NCBI GenBank assembly: GCA_024741835.1
Contig: JAENRP010000285.1
Span: forward strand, 1 to 58,021
DNA length: 58,021 nucleotides
Reading direction: 5' to 3'
From: Diplocarpon mali
Taxonomy: Eukaryota > Ascomycota > Leotiomycetes > Helotiales > Drepanopezizaceae
The position numbers and the translations under genes are program-made. The notes under the pieces were generated by a model, which was not told where the DNA came from, made no database searches, and saw only the letters and a list, made by a program, of their open reading frames with translations. Shown one piece after another: positions 43,843 to 56,377 of the stretch; positions within the stretch are counted from its first letter, which is position 1; each line of letters starts with the position of its first letter.

Positions 43843-46800
43843 TAGCGATAAGGATATATTTATATTATACTTATATACTACTTTATTCGGGGATATCCCT
43901 AAGGTTTTTAAAATTGTATTATTAAAAGCTATTTAAAGAGAAATAATAAATTTTATCTAAGGTATAGTCGGAGCATCTATAATAAGGTATTAGATCGCGA
44001 TTTTAACTTATTAGTTCTTGTTTTCTAATTATCTATTTATCTATAGATACTATACTATTAAGAATAGAAGTCTTATTCTTAGCACTAACTATATTTCCTT
44101 TTATAAAGAACTTATAAATTTTATATTTCGATCTGATATAATTCCTTATAGAATTCCCTACTTATATAGCATTAGCATTTGAATAAGTATTCTTACCTAG
44201 TTTTCTGCTATATATATATTATGACTTAGTATTAATAAGGTACGCTTACTAAACTTGTAAGTTACTATTAGTATAGAATTGAAAATAGCAAATCCTTTAA
44301 GTGCTTAAGGGGAAATAGTATAGACTTTAGGTATCGCTAAGATAAAGTCTATAGTAATTGTATAAAAAGGAATTAGTATTATTATAATCGGTTATAATAT
44401 ACTATTTAGCAATGCTCAGCTTATAGAGTTTAAAATATAACTTTAATAATATTTGATATAGTTAAGGACCTTCCTTATCAATTTCGGAATATAAAAATGT
44501 TAAAGTTTATTATAAGTATAATCGAATCCGAAATAATGCTTATTATAGACTATTTCAAATAATATCTTTATACAATTGTTTAAAATATATAATCGGGGTA
44601 GTCCCAATAATAGTATATATTATAATAATCCATCCTTTATAATAAAATTTATTTTATATTACTTTGTTTTAAAATCACCTAATAGCAATTCTTTCGAAAA
44701 TCCTAAAAGCTAAGAGATACGCGTAAAATGAGGATTATCTTTATATCCTTATCTAAGTTAAAGTTTAAACTTATTACTAATATGGATTTTAGAAAAACTA
44801 AGCATATTATCTAATTTATTATCTTGCGCAATATCTTTCTCCTTAATAGCTATAAGCTATAATAATGCATTAGGTATAATATTCAGTTTTCCTAAAATAT
44901 ATTATATATTAAGGTTATACTACGATAAGTATCTTAATGCTAATACTAGTTTTATATTTGCCTTGCTTATATTATTAGTATTTAATAATATTTATATATA
45001 TATCCCTTATATTACTATATAATCTATTAATACGATTATAGCTTTATTTGCCAATTGTAGCATTACTTAAAGTCGGCAGTAGGTATATATTAAGTATGCT
45101 ACTTCTATTTCTATACTTTTATAATTTCTTTCTATTAGATTAAGCAACTTGCTTAAAAATAGGATTAGTTATATTGTAGTGCTTGCAATCTTTATATAGG
45201 TTTCTAGAACCTTATATTCTTACTTTAAATGAAATGCGAGAATTCCGAAGCCTTGCTTATATAAAGCATCAATCTTTAAAAACAATCTCTGATCTAGATC
45301 TATATATATAAGCGTACGCGAATTAGATAGATAATCCTTAATAGCTTAGAATAATGTTTTTTCTTCTTATATTAGTGACTATCTTATTTGTATGATAAAA
45401 CCCTTCCTTTTTACTCCTATAGCTCCTTCTTATTGCCCGATCGCTAGTAATGCCATTTTTCTCTCTTATAGTAGTTCGATAACTTTAGTATAGTATAGAA
45501 CGAAGCTTTAAAGAAAACCGGCTATACTAATGAATTTTTCAAGCTATTATAAAATTTTAGGAAATATGATATTTTTTATCGCTGCGACCCTTTCCTTTAT
45601 TATACTTATACTAAAATCGTTAATAAGATGGCCGAGGAGCTCGACCGACAGGTATTTGAGGAAACTCTTTTTACTTAAGAGAGAAATCTTTCTTTTTTAA
45701 AATAATGTAAAGATTGTATACAAGTGTTTTAAATAATCTTTATTTAATTTTGAAAAGATTATAATATTATTAATAAAATACTTATAAAATGTAAAGTATA
45801 TCTTTAATAATTAGTTTATAAATTGCTATATATATGCTAATGATCTATAATATCCTATTAATGCTACTTAGGAAGTTTCCTATTTATAATATATAATTAT
45901 TATAAATCGTTTTTAATATACTTCCTTTATAAAGAACTAATAAAAGAACGCTAAGGCATCGACTATAGAGATGACTACTGCTCTTCTAATTGCGGTAATA
46001 ATATCTTATTGCAAAGGCATTAGGTAGTTGTCTAGGATTTTTAGATCGTTTAAAACTTATAAATCGGCAATTAAGCGACCTTTCGGCTTTCCTATTGCAA
46101 ACTTCTAAACTATAAAAACTGGCTATCTAAATGCTATAGCCTTAGGAGCCTAGTACATTTTTCCTTAATCGTATAGTTTATTAAAAACTTTATTAATTAT
46201 AGCTTAGTCCCTTTTTCCGACTGGGTAGATTCGATATTTGATTTTCTTTTTATACTAATTATCGATTAATAGTATCTCTATTCTCTTATCCTTAGGTATA
46301 ACGATTAAGGATCTATTATCTTCTTAGCAATTAGTAAACTCTACTATAATCGCTTGAATTTAATTTATAAGATTTCTATTTAGTTTGCAGATCCGAACCT
46401 TATTTAGCAAGGTTCGTTTTAGTACTAATATTGGTTTTAAGATTCCTATGCCTTTTATAACTTTCGATAACTTTATTAGCGCTATTATATTAATGCGTTC
46501 CGATAAATCAGTCTACTTAAGAACGTCATCTAGTATAATTAAGAAATATCCTTCCTTATTATAATCTCGTAATATTCTTAGGTAAGTATTTTATAGAATT
46601 GTTCTAAGTATATTAGTAGTATTTGTAAATGTGATAAAGCTTGTATAATCTATAATAGCGTTATAAACCCTATCTAATAAAGCGTCGAAATAGTAATTGC
46701 GATCTCTTAGTATAGGTAGGCAAACTGTATCTATTTGTATAGTTGCTCCTAGTGCTACTACTATAGCGACCTTTGCGCGCAATTTGCGTACTACCTTAAG

Positions 46801-49249
46801 TCTATAGGTTATAATTAAGATTAGTACTTTTAAGTTCTTGATCGCTCTGAATATGATATTTTTATTAGATAGATCGATAATAGCCTTATAAGGTAGTAGG
46901 AACCCATTTCCGAGAAGTAATAATAGTTGCAACTAGTCTATAACTTATACTTTGATTATTAATTTTCCTTGCTTCTTTTGTAAACTGATGGTTCCTATTA
47001 TATAAATATCAAATGTAGCCTATCCCTATAGATGCTAGACTGATCTGACTCTACAAATAACTATAGAATACTTATTATCAATTTGAGTAGTAGGGTTGGA
47101 AGCTAGCTATTCTTAATCCATTAATAGGCAAGAGCATCTTATATCTATATACATATAGAAAGTTTTGCTATTAATAGTATACTTAATACCTATTATAGTA
47201 TATTAGTACCTAATGAATCTATCTTAAGCATTTATTATAATAGGTTTAGCAATAATAATATTATTTACTTAATAGATATTAATAGTTTTATTGATTATTT
47301 CGATAGGTTTGCAATCGTTAGTATATATATATTTGAATACTTGATTGCGCATAGGAAACTGTCTCTTATACTTCTTATAGTCGAGACTTTTATTCGATTT
47401 CTAATCAGGTATTACTATTAAGGCAGTATCTTCCTCCTTTATATTATTTGTATATTAGTATCTATAAGATATTAATTCTTTATTAAACTCATCTCTTAAT
47501 TGTTTAGCAATATCTATATATTTCTCTTTAATTAAATTTCTACTTTCAAATTTCTAAAAGCGTTAGAACTTTAATTAATTACTTAGTTCATTTTTAAAGA
47601 ACGTCTTAGCAAAGCGATTATTACTTATATCTTACTTGCTTATATCTCTTATAAATCCGGCTATGATTTATTATTATATAAGATACTAAGGTAGCTTTTG
47701 GTTTTCGGTCTTTATAGTATTAGCATTAGTAGGTTAAGAACTAGTAAAAGGAAAAGGAGGTAGGTAATAAAGGCAGATTCTAAAATGAAAAGGATATAAA
47801 GGATATTAATCCTAAGAACCCTTACGATCTTAAAATGAAATTTATATACCTATTTTAGGAAAGAGAGTATTAATCTAAGCCTTTTCAAATCGTTATTAAG
47901 ACTAGTATATTTCTATCTAGCTTAGCTATTTTATAGCTACTATTTTTATAAACTTAGCTAAGGATGTTATTGCTATTAGCCTATTGATATAGATGCGAAG
48001 CTCTAGGTCCAGATTATTCTAAGCCTAAGATAGTTATTGCACTATTTTATTAAATTCTACTGCCTTTATATAATATATAATAGATGTAATATATAATTAT
48101 ATATTCTTTCCTTTTCGCATATCCTCTTTAATATACCTCTTACTTTGCAGTTTTTTTAATACTATTAATAGGGCATCTTTAAAATAAGTGATTAACGCGT
48201 TTACTTAAGTAGTGACTCTATCTTAATAATATTTCAATCCGGTTTATTATAGATCGTTAAGCTCTATTATATACTATTGTAATGCTAGACTGCAAAGATA
48301 GGTTATTAGATTTTGCCAAATTATAGCAGCTTGCTCTCTTATAGTATTATCTATAACTGCGTTAGTAAAAAGGTAAACATTTCTCTATTAAATTGTATTC
48401 CTTAGAGTAATGCAATCTTTAGTGCCTTGCTCTTTAGAAAGATCTAGGTTAAAGAATCTAATATTAATAGGACGCTATTTGAGATTAGTTAGAGTCCGTT
48501 CTCTTCCATTTCCTCTATTCCCTCTATTATTTGTATTATTACGCATAACTTATATAGCTATAGTTACTGCTGCGGTTATAAGGTTTTGCAAATCCTTAGG
48601 AGAGAGTGTGATTAATACTATTGCTAGTATTAATAGTAGAGGGTTTCTATAGCTTTAAGATCTTATTCTAGATAGTCCTGCCTTTGATTTTCCAAATCCG
48701 CTTAGCATAACTTAAGGTATCTCCTCTATTCTAATTGAAGATAGTAGTTATAATATTCGAGAGGCAGAAGGAACTCCTTTGATATCTGGATTTATTATTA
48801 ATATTAGGGTTTTGGTAATAGGAGTCGCGTATTATAGGAGTTTGCGTATTTGACTCTTGAAATTGCGCAGATCCTTTCGAAATAGTGTTTTATTAATAGC
48901 CTAATTGGATAGGAATATAGATAGTAGTAGTACTAAATATTAGGATCCTGCAGATAATGCAATTGAACTTTCGTAAGAAGGATATAGGGTATTAATATTA
49001 GCAATTGCCTATCGTTCGACTGAGCCGATCTCTTATAACAATTGATGGTTTATTGCAATAAATGCCTTAAATAATCGTACTTATACTACTAAGATATTAG
49101 GTATCGCTATATCTATAGGCAATAGATTGAATAGGTAACTGCAGTAGATTTAGTTATAGGATTAATTCTAAATCGTATATAATTTAGGATAATCGTTAAT
49201 AGACTAGTATATAGTTTATAAATGTAGTAAATAAGGAATTGCTACTATT

Positions 49250-49384
49250 TATAAGCAATGGCACAAATGTGCAGATATGGGAGGTAGAAGAAAAAGGTAT
49301 TTGTTATCTCTTAAGGAAGGCGAGTATTATATACAACCTGCTTTTACTGCGCACCTGCCCACTCCTACTGCGTACCTGCCCACA
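49250..49384 (-). repeat. Gypsy D 5' LTR (minus orientation)
   Basis: Plus-strand start TATAAGCAATGGCAC (mutated TGTGAGC) and end CTGCCCACA; followed by TTAAT. Confidence 0.9.
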
Positions 49385-51199
49385 TTAATGCCCTTAGTAG
49401 ATATTAAAGGGAGAGTATTTTAAGAAGGGGATCTCCCTTGCATTAACCTTAAAGATAACCTTTTAAAGCTTATCCTCAAAGGCTTTAGAAGTCTTAGCAA
49501 CTGCCCTTTGTATAATATCGATCGCCTTCTTAGCTATGCCTATACTTTTCTTTGATACAGAAGGGGAGTTAGTCCAAAGGACCTTATACTTCCTGATAAA
49601 ATCTCGAACCTTCTCTTTGAAATGACTGCTGGGATTAATATAAAAACCAATAGGGACTCCCTCTTATTAGAAAAGCTTCTTTAAACTCTAAATAATATAA
49701 GCGGCGCTTAAGGTAGAATAAGGGAACGCTTAAATGAATCGCGAAAAATAGTCAATAATAATAAGGATATATTTATACTGTTTTAAAACCTTTGGAAATA
49801 GCTTATAGAAGTCTGCTCTTAGTAGCTCTATTGGCCCTAATACAACTACGCTCGACAAGGGCTAAGACCTTTGGGCCAGTCTATATTTTAAGCATTAAAG
49901 ATAGCTAAGGATATATAAGGTAGTGTCTTTAACTATCGATAGCTAGAAGATATATCTTAATTTTCAAAGGGTAATAGATGCTGCGAAATGCCCTTTATAA
50001 TTATAGGCGGCTTTTAAAGCATCTAATACTAGGGCTAGTATTAAATAGGTCTTATAGTTCCCTCTCTAGTGATATTAGAAAGTATTATTCTCCTATTTGT
50101 ACTTTAGAGCCTTTTGCTATAGGCTTCTCTTCTTAACCCTATTAGTACCTTTGGAGAAAGTTCTATAGATAAGGAGCTATAAGATATTAGCGTACTAGTA
50201 GTAAGCTAAGAAGGCGTCTTAGGCTTCTTAAATATTATTAGACCGCTATAAGGCGATATAGGTCGATCTATAAAAGATATTAGGTAGTTTGAAAGGCGCG
50301 TCTAAGATCCTAGTATATAAAGATACGGGTTCTAGGCCTGCATTATGCCCTTTATCTCTAACCCTATATAAGGCCGATATAAAGGATATATCTTCCTCCT
50401 TAGATCCTGCCTTCTATATAATCTCGCTAGGGTTTAGCATCTTCCTTATAGCCTTTAGCTTCGACTTTTCCTTAGCAATCATTAGGTCGGCGATCTCTAC
50501 CATTAGCCGCTTATACCTATTGATGCTATCCTTCCATTTTTATACTACCTCTCTATTAGAGATTGGCTGTATAGATCCGAAGCTAGAGTAATCCCCTTTA
50601 TTATAATCGTCCCTAGGAAAAATGGTTTATAATAAAGCGTCTGCGACCTTATTCCATTCTCCCTTAATATAGGTAATTATAATATTTAAAGCTCTTAGCT
50701 CAGCGGCCCACCTAGTATAAATTCCTTCTTAAATAGACTTAGACTTAAGGAAAAATGTCAGTAGTTGATAGTCGGTATAGATAATACTAGGCTCTTCGCA
50801 GTAGAGCATATAGTAATACTTATAGTAGAATTCCACAATAGTTAAGAGCTCTCTTTTATAAATGCTATAGTTCTATTAAGGCCAAGTGAAGGTAAAGCTA
50901 TTATATAGCAAAAGGATAGGATAGGCTTCTCCCTTCTGTTTCTATATAATGCAACACCCGCCCGCATAGCCACTTGCATCTATATTTATTATCACTAGTT
51001 CTATAGGAATATACCCTAAACTATAACGGCTGCACCTCCACTTAGTGCAATTACCTGGGAGTACGGCGTTTTAAAGTTTTGCAATCTTGATTCGATATAA
51101 GGTTATCTCGAATCGACTCTAAAGGTATAAAAGGATATTCTTATATAATATTATATAAATGGGCAAAGAGCTTAGAGCTACTTATATATATAAGGGAGA

Positions 51200-51330
51200 A
51201 GGGCTCTCCTATAGGAAGGGCTCTTTAACTTCTTCGTTTCCTTTATATTAGACCTATAGAATACGCCTTTTATACTACTTCTTACTATTATACTTAATCT
51301 TGCACTTCGGCGGTTCTATATTATTATATT
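51200..51330. mobile_element. Single-arm, mutated copy of the foldback MITE
   Basis: CTTCTTCGTTT, ACCTATAGAATACGCC, ACTACTTCTTAC and ACTTAATCTTGC match one arm of the 26219-26464 element in order, with RIP-type changes, and GGCGGTTCTATA matches part of its loop side. The second arm is missing. Confidence 0.75.
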
Positions 51331-51339
51331 AAATAAAGA

Positions 51340-54300
51340 AGTTCTTCTCTACTAAGGACGGCTTTTAATAATATCCTATCCCTTTTAAAGATCGATTTGC
51401 GGTTATTTCGACTTTCGATAGAGTTAGGATCCTAAAGATCTCTTAAATAAACTAGGAGCTTAAGTATAGCTTATTAACTAGTATAATCGAAGAACGCTTT
51501 TATTAGTCGGATTTTCTTAACTACTCCTTTTATAAAAGTGCTATAGGCAGAAGTTAGGAAAGCACTACGCTACTAGAACCCTTTTTCTATAGAACCCCTT
51601 TTTAACCGAATTACTACCGAAACCAAAATCAGTAAAATGAATTCCCTATTAGCCAGAAGTTAGCAAACCCAGAACGTACTTAGTTCGTTTAAGGAAGCAG
51701 CTTCTATAAGGAGTACTCCTACCTTAGCCCTTAAGGCCGGACCTTCCTCCGCCGCTAAAGGTAAGAGACTATAACGCTATAGCTAAGCTAATTAAGATAA
51801 ACGAGACTTTTCAAACCCGAACGTCTTATAAGAAATAGTCTTAGGTTTAAAGGAATCCTTATAATACTAAGATCAATCTAATTGATAATTATAAAGTAAG
51901 ATTAATAGGATTGCCTAGGCTATCTTTAGCCTAAAGACCCTAGCTTATTAAAGCTAAGAGACAGCTTAGCGCGTATATTAGACTATTAAGCGAGAATCCA
52001 CCTACTCTTAATAAAGCGAGACTTAGCCTCCTTTAAAAGTCGATATAAATATAAAATAGCTAAAAATTCAACTAATTGAAAAGATCACCTCCTTTAATAA
52101 TAGGACCTCTTTAAAGTATAAGTAGTAGTTAGCTTTAATCTAAGACCGATTGTAAGTCAATACCGACTTATATCCGAATAAGCAAGCTCGCTAAGCCCTT
52201 ATTTAAGGATCTACTATAGGATAAGCCTAAACGTACCTCGAACCTTAATACCTCTTAAAGACTAACCTCTTTTGAAACTATTAAGAAATAATAGAATTAC
52301 TAAGTAGTTATTTTTTAACTAGCTAAGAGGTAGACCTATTTCAATCTACTTTCTATTACCTCTATATAAGAGAAGCCGGTTATTCTAAAGAAACTTTCCC
52401 TTAGTTTTAGGCCCGATTCTAATTAGCTACAATTTAAGAAGAGGTCTTAAGATCTAAGTAGTTCTTCTTTATATAAAATAAGATTACCCCTTAGCTTAAA
52501 GCTATATATACCTTAGCTAAGGCCTTTTAAAGCAAGGACTATACTATTATAGTCAACTAATTAAATGCCCTTAATGCTAAACGCTAAAGTAACTAACTTC
52601 TTAACCCTTTAATAGAAAGTAAGGCAACCTTAGTATTATATTAGAAGAAATCTAGTTCGCTCTTTAATAAGACTACTCGCGGTCTAAGCACTAGAAGTAC
52701 CACTTGAGTTTTTAAGTTACTAGCCCTAAAGCCGACTACCCCTTTTCGCTAAGATACGCCAGCTAAGGCTAATGCTCCTGCTTTGCCCTTTAAGCAAGCC
52801 ACCTATTAGACTTATAGCAAATCGGGTTACTATAAAACCGAGTGCCCTTTTATAAGTAAGATTAATACCTTAGAAAATGCAAAGGAAGCTAATCCGACTT
52901 TGAACTTAATTAAAAATAGGGTTAAAATAGAAGAAAATTAGGAAAACGAAAAGGCCTAGGAAAAGACTCCTACTTAGGCTTACGAAAGTGCGACTTATCG
53001 AAGCTAGATCTTAACTCTTTAATAGAAGAGAAGCAATTCCTAACCTCTTATACTATTAGTATAAATAGACTTAAAGTATTATTATTAGCTTTAATAGATA
53101 TTAAAGCCCTTAGTTACCTATTTTTAAATTGTTCCTTTTCTATATATCTTTTGAAAGCGATTAGCTTTAAAATTCTTCCTCTTTTAGCCCTTATTCCTAT
53201 CTATAGATTTTAAAATACTATTTGCGCATAAGCTATATACTATATGCGCTTTTACTTAATAATTGATAAAAGGCGTATTTACAACTACCCTTAGGTTATC
53301 CTTGACCTAGGCTAGCGTAACGCTATTATTAGAGTTAAATGGATACGCTAATTCTAACTTAAACTTAATCTAAAGGAAAACCGATTTATATAGCCTTTGT
53401 ATTATTTCCTATCTTCCTAATTTATAAAGGAAATTGTCATTTGTCTTCCCCCTTTTAAAGGACTTTAAATCCGATCCGATCATTAAGCCGATATCAACTG
53501 TAAAGAATAGGAAATGGCTATAGATAAAGCTTAATAGATTAATAGAAGATAGTCTTACGTTAATTTAATAGTCTTAGCTAAGCGCGAGATCCCTATTACT
53601 ATTATTAAGCTAGCGCCCTTGCCTATAACTAAGCTAGATCTAGGAAAATAGTCTAATACGAATCGATTATATTCTAACTCTATTCGCAAATGCCCTAAAG
53701 CTGCGATTCCTATTTGCGAAATTAGTACTAATGCCTTTTATTATAATATAAAGCGTAAGGAGACTGAGTTCTTTTAAATTAGTATTTATAAAGTGGATAG
53801 GATTCTAAAGGAAAGATATAAGTCTAAGAATCCTAATATCGAAAAGCTAATTAACAATCGACTCCTAAAATAGTACCGATCTTTAAGATAAGCCTTTTTA
53901 AAAAGGGATACAGATACCCTCCCTTCCTATCGGTACTACGATTATAAGATATAGCTAAAAGGGCCTTTGCCTAACGCTTATTCGCCTCTCTACCGTCAAT
54001 CTACTAAGGAGCTTAAGATTATAAAAGAGTACTTACTCGAGAATTTAGACAAAGGCTTTATTAAGATAAGTACTAGCCCCTTTGCTTCGCTAGTACTATT
54101 TGTAAAGAAGGCCGATAGTAGCCTCCGATTTTGCATAAACTACTAGAAGCTAAACGCACTAACTCAGAAGGACGCTTACCTAATTCTAAGGATAGATAAG
54201 CTTTTAAGGCAAGTATCTAAAGCTAAGATTTTTATAAAACTGGATATTTAAGCCGCTTTTAATCGAATACAAATAGACCCCGAATTAGAGGAATATACTA

Positions 54301-55945
54301 CCTTTCGAATAAGGTACAGATCCTATAAATGCAAGGTTCTCCCATTCGGCCTTTATAATAGACCTAGTACTTACTAATAGTATATAAATAACGTTCTTTT
54401 AAATTACTTAGATAATTTTTATATAGTATATTTAAATAATATTTTAATTTATTCTAAGAATATTAAGGAGCACTAGGGTTATATCGAAAAGGTGCTAAAA
54501 CGACTTTTAAAGGCTGGCCTTTAAGCAGATATTAAGAAGTGCAAGTTCTATATTACTTATATTTAATATCTTAGATATATTCTAATAATAACTAGGATCG
54601 AACTAGACCTTAAAAAGGTCGAACTATTACGCAATTAGAAGTATTTGAAAACTATTATTAAAGTAAAGTCCTACTTAGGATTTTGCAAGTTCTATTAATA
54701 ATTCATTTATAACTTTAGGCTAATTGCTAAACCCTTCTCTATTCTAACCCAACTGATAGTACCTTAGAATTAGATAGAAGAGTACTAAATCGCTTTTAAA
54801 GAGCTTTATAAGTAGTTGCTTTTGATTTAGCAGATTTACTATTTTGACCCTAACTTGCCTATAAAGCTAGAAACTGATGCTTTTAATAGTATTATCGCTA
54901 GAGTACTTTCTTAATAATACTCTAATAAGTAATAGTACCTAATTGGCTTTTATTTGTATATACTCTCTAGCTATAAACCTAATTAAGAAATATATAATAA
55001 GGAACTCTTTGCTATTATAAAATCCTATTATAAATGGAGGCCTAAGCTTATATTACTTAAGGAGCAAGTTGATATTTACTTAGATTACTACTCCTTTAAG
55101 TACTTTATAACTATTAAGGTTCTAATTGTAAAATAGTACTAATAGATGGAATTTTTATTTGACTTCAATTTTCAAATCGTATATACTCTTAGCAAAGATA
55201 ACTAAAAGGCTAATATTCTTAGCCGCTAAGAGTAGGATATGCTAGTTTATAAATAAGCGAAGCTAGATAGCCGATCCTAAGTTCTGATTTCCCCTGCCCA
55301 ATTGGACCTCTGAATTAATACCGAACTAGCTGACAAATTTCTCGCCGAATCCGCTAAGGGCACCCTTACCCTAATATTAACCGATACTTCCGATTCGACC
55401 TTAAATCGACCTAAGAATTCCTTTAATTTAATTGAAAAGCTTTATTAAGATAACTGTAAATCCTTTTAAAAGATTTATACCAACTTCCTTAAAAATTACT
55501 CTTTAAAAGATAGATTGCTTTACTTTAAAGAGCATCTTTATATATGCTGCAATACTCCCTTATATACTTATTTAATTTAAGAAGCTTATAACTAACCTTT
55601 AAGCGCGCACCTTAGTAGCTTAAAAACCTATTAGCTTCTTACTCTTAAGTACTATTAGGTCGGGATAGGTTCGGACTATAAAAGATTTATTGCAAACTGC
55701 AAACCTTATTAATTCTTATATTTAAAGATAATTAAATAATAAGGCCTCTTATAGCCCCTTCCTATTCTTAACTATCTTATATAGCACTTATATATAGATT
55801 TTAAGGATTTCCCTTCTAATAAGTACAGTTTTGATCGAATCCTAGTTTTTATAGACCGACTTAGTAAGAGCGCTATTATAATCCTTTATTAAAAAGATAT
55901 CGACGCTTAAGGAACTGCCCGATTGTTCATTTATATTAAGATAGG
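51340..55945 (+). mobile_element. Gypsy E: plus-strand Ty3/Gypsy relic cut by Copia F
   Basis: gag-like sequence from about 51640, a zinc knuckle with mutated Cys (SKSGYYKTECPF, about 52820-52850), protease region, reverse transcriptase (FIKLDI-x-AAFNRIQI about 54234; PFGLYNRPST; YLNNILIYS in place of YLDDILIYS about 54429-54458), RNase H (ETDAFNSIIARVLS; NKELFAIIKSYYKWR) and integrase to ARLFI at about 55940. There the frame stops at the TG of the Copia F LTR. No 5' LTR identified; the left limit is approximate. Confidence 0.85.
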
Positions 55946-56128
55946 TGATATAGCTATCATTCTGATGTATTATCATATGACCCTACTACTTAGTTAGTAG
56001 GATATTGATATGTATATAGCTATAGGGAAGAAAGGGGTAACCTTCCTTCCTTAACTCTTACTAATATATCGACCATCGACCTCTAGAAGCCTCCTTTACC
56101 TACTGCGCTGACTCACTTAAGCTTAATA
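55946..56128 (+). repeat. Copia F putative 5' LTR
   Basis: Starts TGATATAGCTATCAT where the Gypsy E integrase frame breaks and ends CTTAATA directly before the primer site. Only one copy is in the window; the 5-bp left flank is ATAGG. Confidence 0.65.
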
Positions 56129-56250
56129 GGTTATAAGCCCTGGATAGACTGATAATAGATTATTGACTTCCCTTAGAAAGCACTTGCGCTGCAACTATTA
56201 GTAGGAAGTTGAACGAGACTTATAGTAAGAGGCGAGCAATCGGCGAATAA

Positions 56251-56377
56251 GAGGTATGATTCTCTATTTAGCTAACTTGTATTATAAGAGGTGTGATTCC
56301 TTGCTTTATAACCCCTTTAGTACTGCAAGAGGTATGATTCCTTGCTTTACTATATTTCGTAGGAGGTGTGATTCCCT
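56251..56377 (+). repeat. GAGGTRTGATTCC repeats in the Copia F leader
   Basis: Four copies (about 56251, 56288, 56339, 56363), two followed by TTGCTTTA, in the untranslated leader between primer site and gag. Confidence 0.75.

Larger units (their letters stand above)
42711..49384 (-). mobile_element. Gypsy D: full-length minus-strand Ty3/Gypsy element nested in Gypsy C
   Basis: 135-bp LTRs (42711-42845, 49250-49384) with exact TSD TTAAT (42706-42710, 49385-49389); total 6674 bp. Minus-strand order is Gypsy type: aspartic-protease-like frame (46932-46591, LLLGNGFLLPYKAIIDLSNK), reverse transcriptase with GKPKGRLIADL-x-VLN (about 46110-46045), integrase C-terminal part (43842-43630, EYYNRKHKLIEFAKGQFVYL). 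TAG/TAA stops throughout. Confidence 0.9.
41870..51130 (-). mobile_element. Gypsy C: 5'-truncated minus-strand Ty3/Gypsy relic, split by Gypsy D
   Basis: Two parts, 49385-51130 and about 41870-42710, continuous once Gypsy D is removed. On the minus strand: RNase H region with INIDASGYAGG, NYSIYKRELLTIVEF and YTDYQLLTFFLKS ... ITYIKGEWNKVADAL (51000 down to 50620), then integrase with GPIELLRADF, YILIIIDYFSRFI (50000 down to 49440), and a C-terminal tail in the left part. RT, protease, gag and 5' LTR are missing; the truncation is near the foldback element at 51.2 kb. The left boundary is approximate and no LTR was identified. Confidence 0.72.
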
